Assembly: GCA_017448345.1 (NCBI GenBank)
Contig: JAFSLP010000040.1
Location: 1-42,991 of the forward strand
DNA from: Paludibacteraceae bacterium
GTDB taxonomy: Bacteria > Bacteroidota > Bacteroidia > Bacteroidales > Paludibacteraceae
Reading direction: 5' to 3'
Length of the DNA stretch: 42,991 nt
Shown here one piece after another: positions 40,791 to 42,991 of this stretch (positions are counted from its first letter, which is position 1; each line of letters starts with the position of its first letter). Below the pieces are notes generated by a model. It saw nothing but the letters and a program-made list of their open reading frames with translations, ran no database searches and had not been told where the DNA came from. A program made the position numbers and the translations under genes.

Positions 40791-40812
40791 GTAAGTCGGA
40801 GGTAAGTCGGAG
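40791..40812. repeat. 11-bp tandem between gmd and fcl
   Basis: GTAAGTCGGAG occurs twice without spacing (40791-40801, 40802-40812), with a partial third GTAA. It lies in the 83-base gap before the fcl ATG. Confidence 0.85.
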
Positions 40813-40842
40813 GTAATACGTGTTCAGAATGTAAATTTTGAA

Positions 40843-41784
40843 ATGGAGAAAAATTCAAAAATATATGTAGCCGGGCACAGAGGCATGGTAGGAAGTGCCA
40901 TCGTGCGCGAGCTGGAGCGTCAGGGATATACGAATATCATCACCCGTACGCACAAAGAGTTGGACCTTTGCCGCCAAGAGGCGGTGGAAGCGTTCTTTGA
41001 GGCGGAGAAGCCGGAGTATGTGTTTCTTGCTGCTGCGAAAGTGGGCGGCATCGTAGCCAACCAGAATGCGCTGGCGGATTTCATGTACGACAACATGATT
41101 CTTGAGATGAACGTGATTCATGCGGCGTGGAAGAACGGCTGCAAGAAACTGGAGTTCCTCGGCTCCAGCTGTATCTATCCGCGTATGGCTCCGCAGCCGA
41201 TGCAAGAGAGCTGTCTGCTGACAGGCGAACTGGAGAAGACCAACGAAGCCTACGCGCTGGCGAAAATAAGCGGACTGAAATACTGCGAGTTCCTGAACAG
41301 GCAGTATGGAACGGATTATATATCCGTCATGCCCACCAACCTCTACGGTCCGAACGACAACTATCATCCGGAGCACAGCCATGTGCTGCCTGCGCTGATA
41401 CGGCGTTTCCATGAGGCAAAAATGTCCGGGGCGGAGAGCGTGACCTGCTGGGGAACCGGCAAACCGTTGCGCGAGTTCCTGTACGTGGATGACTTGGCGA
41501 ATCTGTGCGTGTTCCTGATGAACAACTATTCAGGCAATGAGACCGTTAATGCCGGAACGGGCAAGGAGTTGACCATCAGAGAACTGACGGAACTGGTAGC
41601 CAAAGTAATCGGATATAACGGGCGGATAGAGTGGGACAGCACACGTCCTGACGGTACACCGCGCAAACTGTTGGATGTGAGCAAAGCAACGGCTCTCGGG
41701 TGGACCTATAAAACGGAACTGGAAGACGGAATACGTCTTGCATACAAGGATTTTCTCGAGAACCCGATGCGGGCGGAACGATAA
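40843..41784 (+). CDS. fcl: GDP-L-fucose synthase
   Basis: 313 residues. NADP loop [34 protein letters not shown] with the Ser and Cys of the active site, and [13 protein letters not shown] with the Tyr-x3-Lys pair. It epimerises and reduces GDP-4-keto-6-deoxymannose to GDP-L-fucose. With gmd it makes the fucose donor for capsule, O-antigen or glycosylated surface proteins. The next gap begins with a heptamer array. Confidence 0.96.
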   Translation: MEKNSKIYVAGHRGMVGSAIVRELERQGYTNIITRTHKELDLCRQEAVEAFFEAEKPEYVFLAAAKVGGIVANQNALADFMYDNMILEMNVIHAAWKNGCKKLEFLGSSCIYPRMAPQPMQESCLLTGELEKTNEAYALAKISGLKYCEFLNRQYGTDYISVMPTNLYGPNDNYHPEHSHVLPALIRRFHEAKMSGAESVTCWGTGKPLREFLYVDDLANLCVFLMNNYSGNETVNAGTGKELTIRELTELVAKVIGYNGRIEWDSTRPDGTPRKLLDVSKATALGWTYKTELEDGIRLAYKDFLENPMRAER

Positions 41785-41787
41785 AAA

Positions 41788-41822
41788 GTTAAGAGTTTAG
41801 AGTTTAGTGTATATAGTGCTTA
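41788..41822. repeat. Heptamer array after fcl
   Basis: Words GTTAAGA, GTTTAGA, GTTTAGT, GTATATA, GTGCTTA: five of 7 bp, filling most of the 50-base gap between the fcl stop and the next gene. The later two words are degenerate. Confidence 0.8.
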
Positions 41823-41834
41823 GAGGGTGGACCG

Positions 41835-42991
<1,157 letters not shown>

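Overview
The window looks like a chromosomal segment of a Bacteroidales bacterium (Bacteroidota). Support comes from the promoters: a TTTG box, exactly 20 bases, then a TAnnTTTG box recurs upstream of most transcription units. Shine-Dalgarno sites are nearly absent. Gene families also fit: BspA-like leucine-rich repeats, standalone TonB with a PEFPGG motif, DUF5723-OmpA fusion, MurA with Asp in place of the catalytic Cys, and secreted proteins ending in a T9SS-type tail. No tRNA, rRNA operon, insertion sequence, CRISPR array or prophage was seen.

Layout. 1-1056 (-): 5' part of a secreted leucine-rich repeat protein. 1460-9014 (+): flavodoxin-fold reductase, an AddA/AddB-type helicase-nuclease pair and an HprK-like kinase. 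8968-10239 (-): mtaB. 10360-21088 (+): a long co-directional run of nadE, murB, murA, a RhuM-family gene, a DsbD-type protein, a TonB domain protein, rlmB, an RluA-type pseudouridine synthase and a pectate lyase-like protein. 21148-28678 (-): rsmG, a YebC/TACO1 protein, a DUF5723-OmpA envelope protein with its lipoprotein partner, and a RecD/Dda-like helicase. 28787-28883 (+): the small SRP RNA with its own promoter and terminator. 28911-39459 (-): subtilase, RlmD, acyl-CoA synthetase, TetR regulator, patatin, gcvT, pepT, a lipoprotein and a D-2-hydroxyacid dehydrogenase. 39638-42991 (+): start of a surface polysaccharide locus (gmd, fcl, a NodB-like deacetylase, a WlbA/WbpB-like dehydrogenase running off the edge).

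The most unusual content is a set of at least 17 very short arrays built of 7-bp (sometimes 8-bp) words. Some fill the gap between two genes exactly, supplying the stop codon of one and abutting the start of the next (murB/murA, yebC/rsmG, rlmB/rluA, gcvT/pepT, gcvT/patatin). Others sit in frame inside conserved enzymes (MurA, DsbD, RluA-type synthase, RlmD twice, GcvT, subtilase twice, pectate lyase twice). Six belong to one sequence family (words like GTACAAA with one 8-bp word like GTGACAAT), and four of these share the same 7-8-7-7 layout in unrelated genes, which points to copying of a roughly 29-bp unit rather than independent slippage. In one case the array encodes the hydrophobic core of a signal peptide. 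In two others it sits at the junction between a secreted enzyme and its C-terminal tail. A second dispersed class is a short hairpin flanked by pyrimidines, seen in NadE, RlmD, the 2-hydroxyacid dehydrogenase and two intergenic gaps. I know of no named element matching these; whether they have been described needs a literature and database check.
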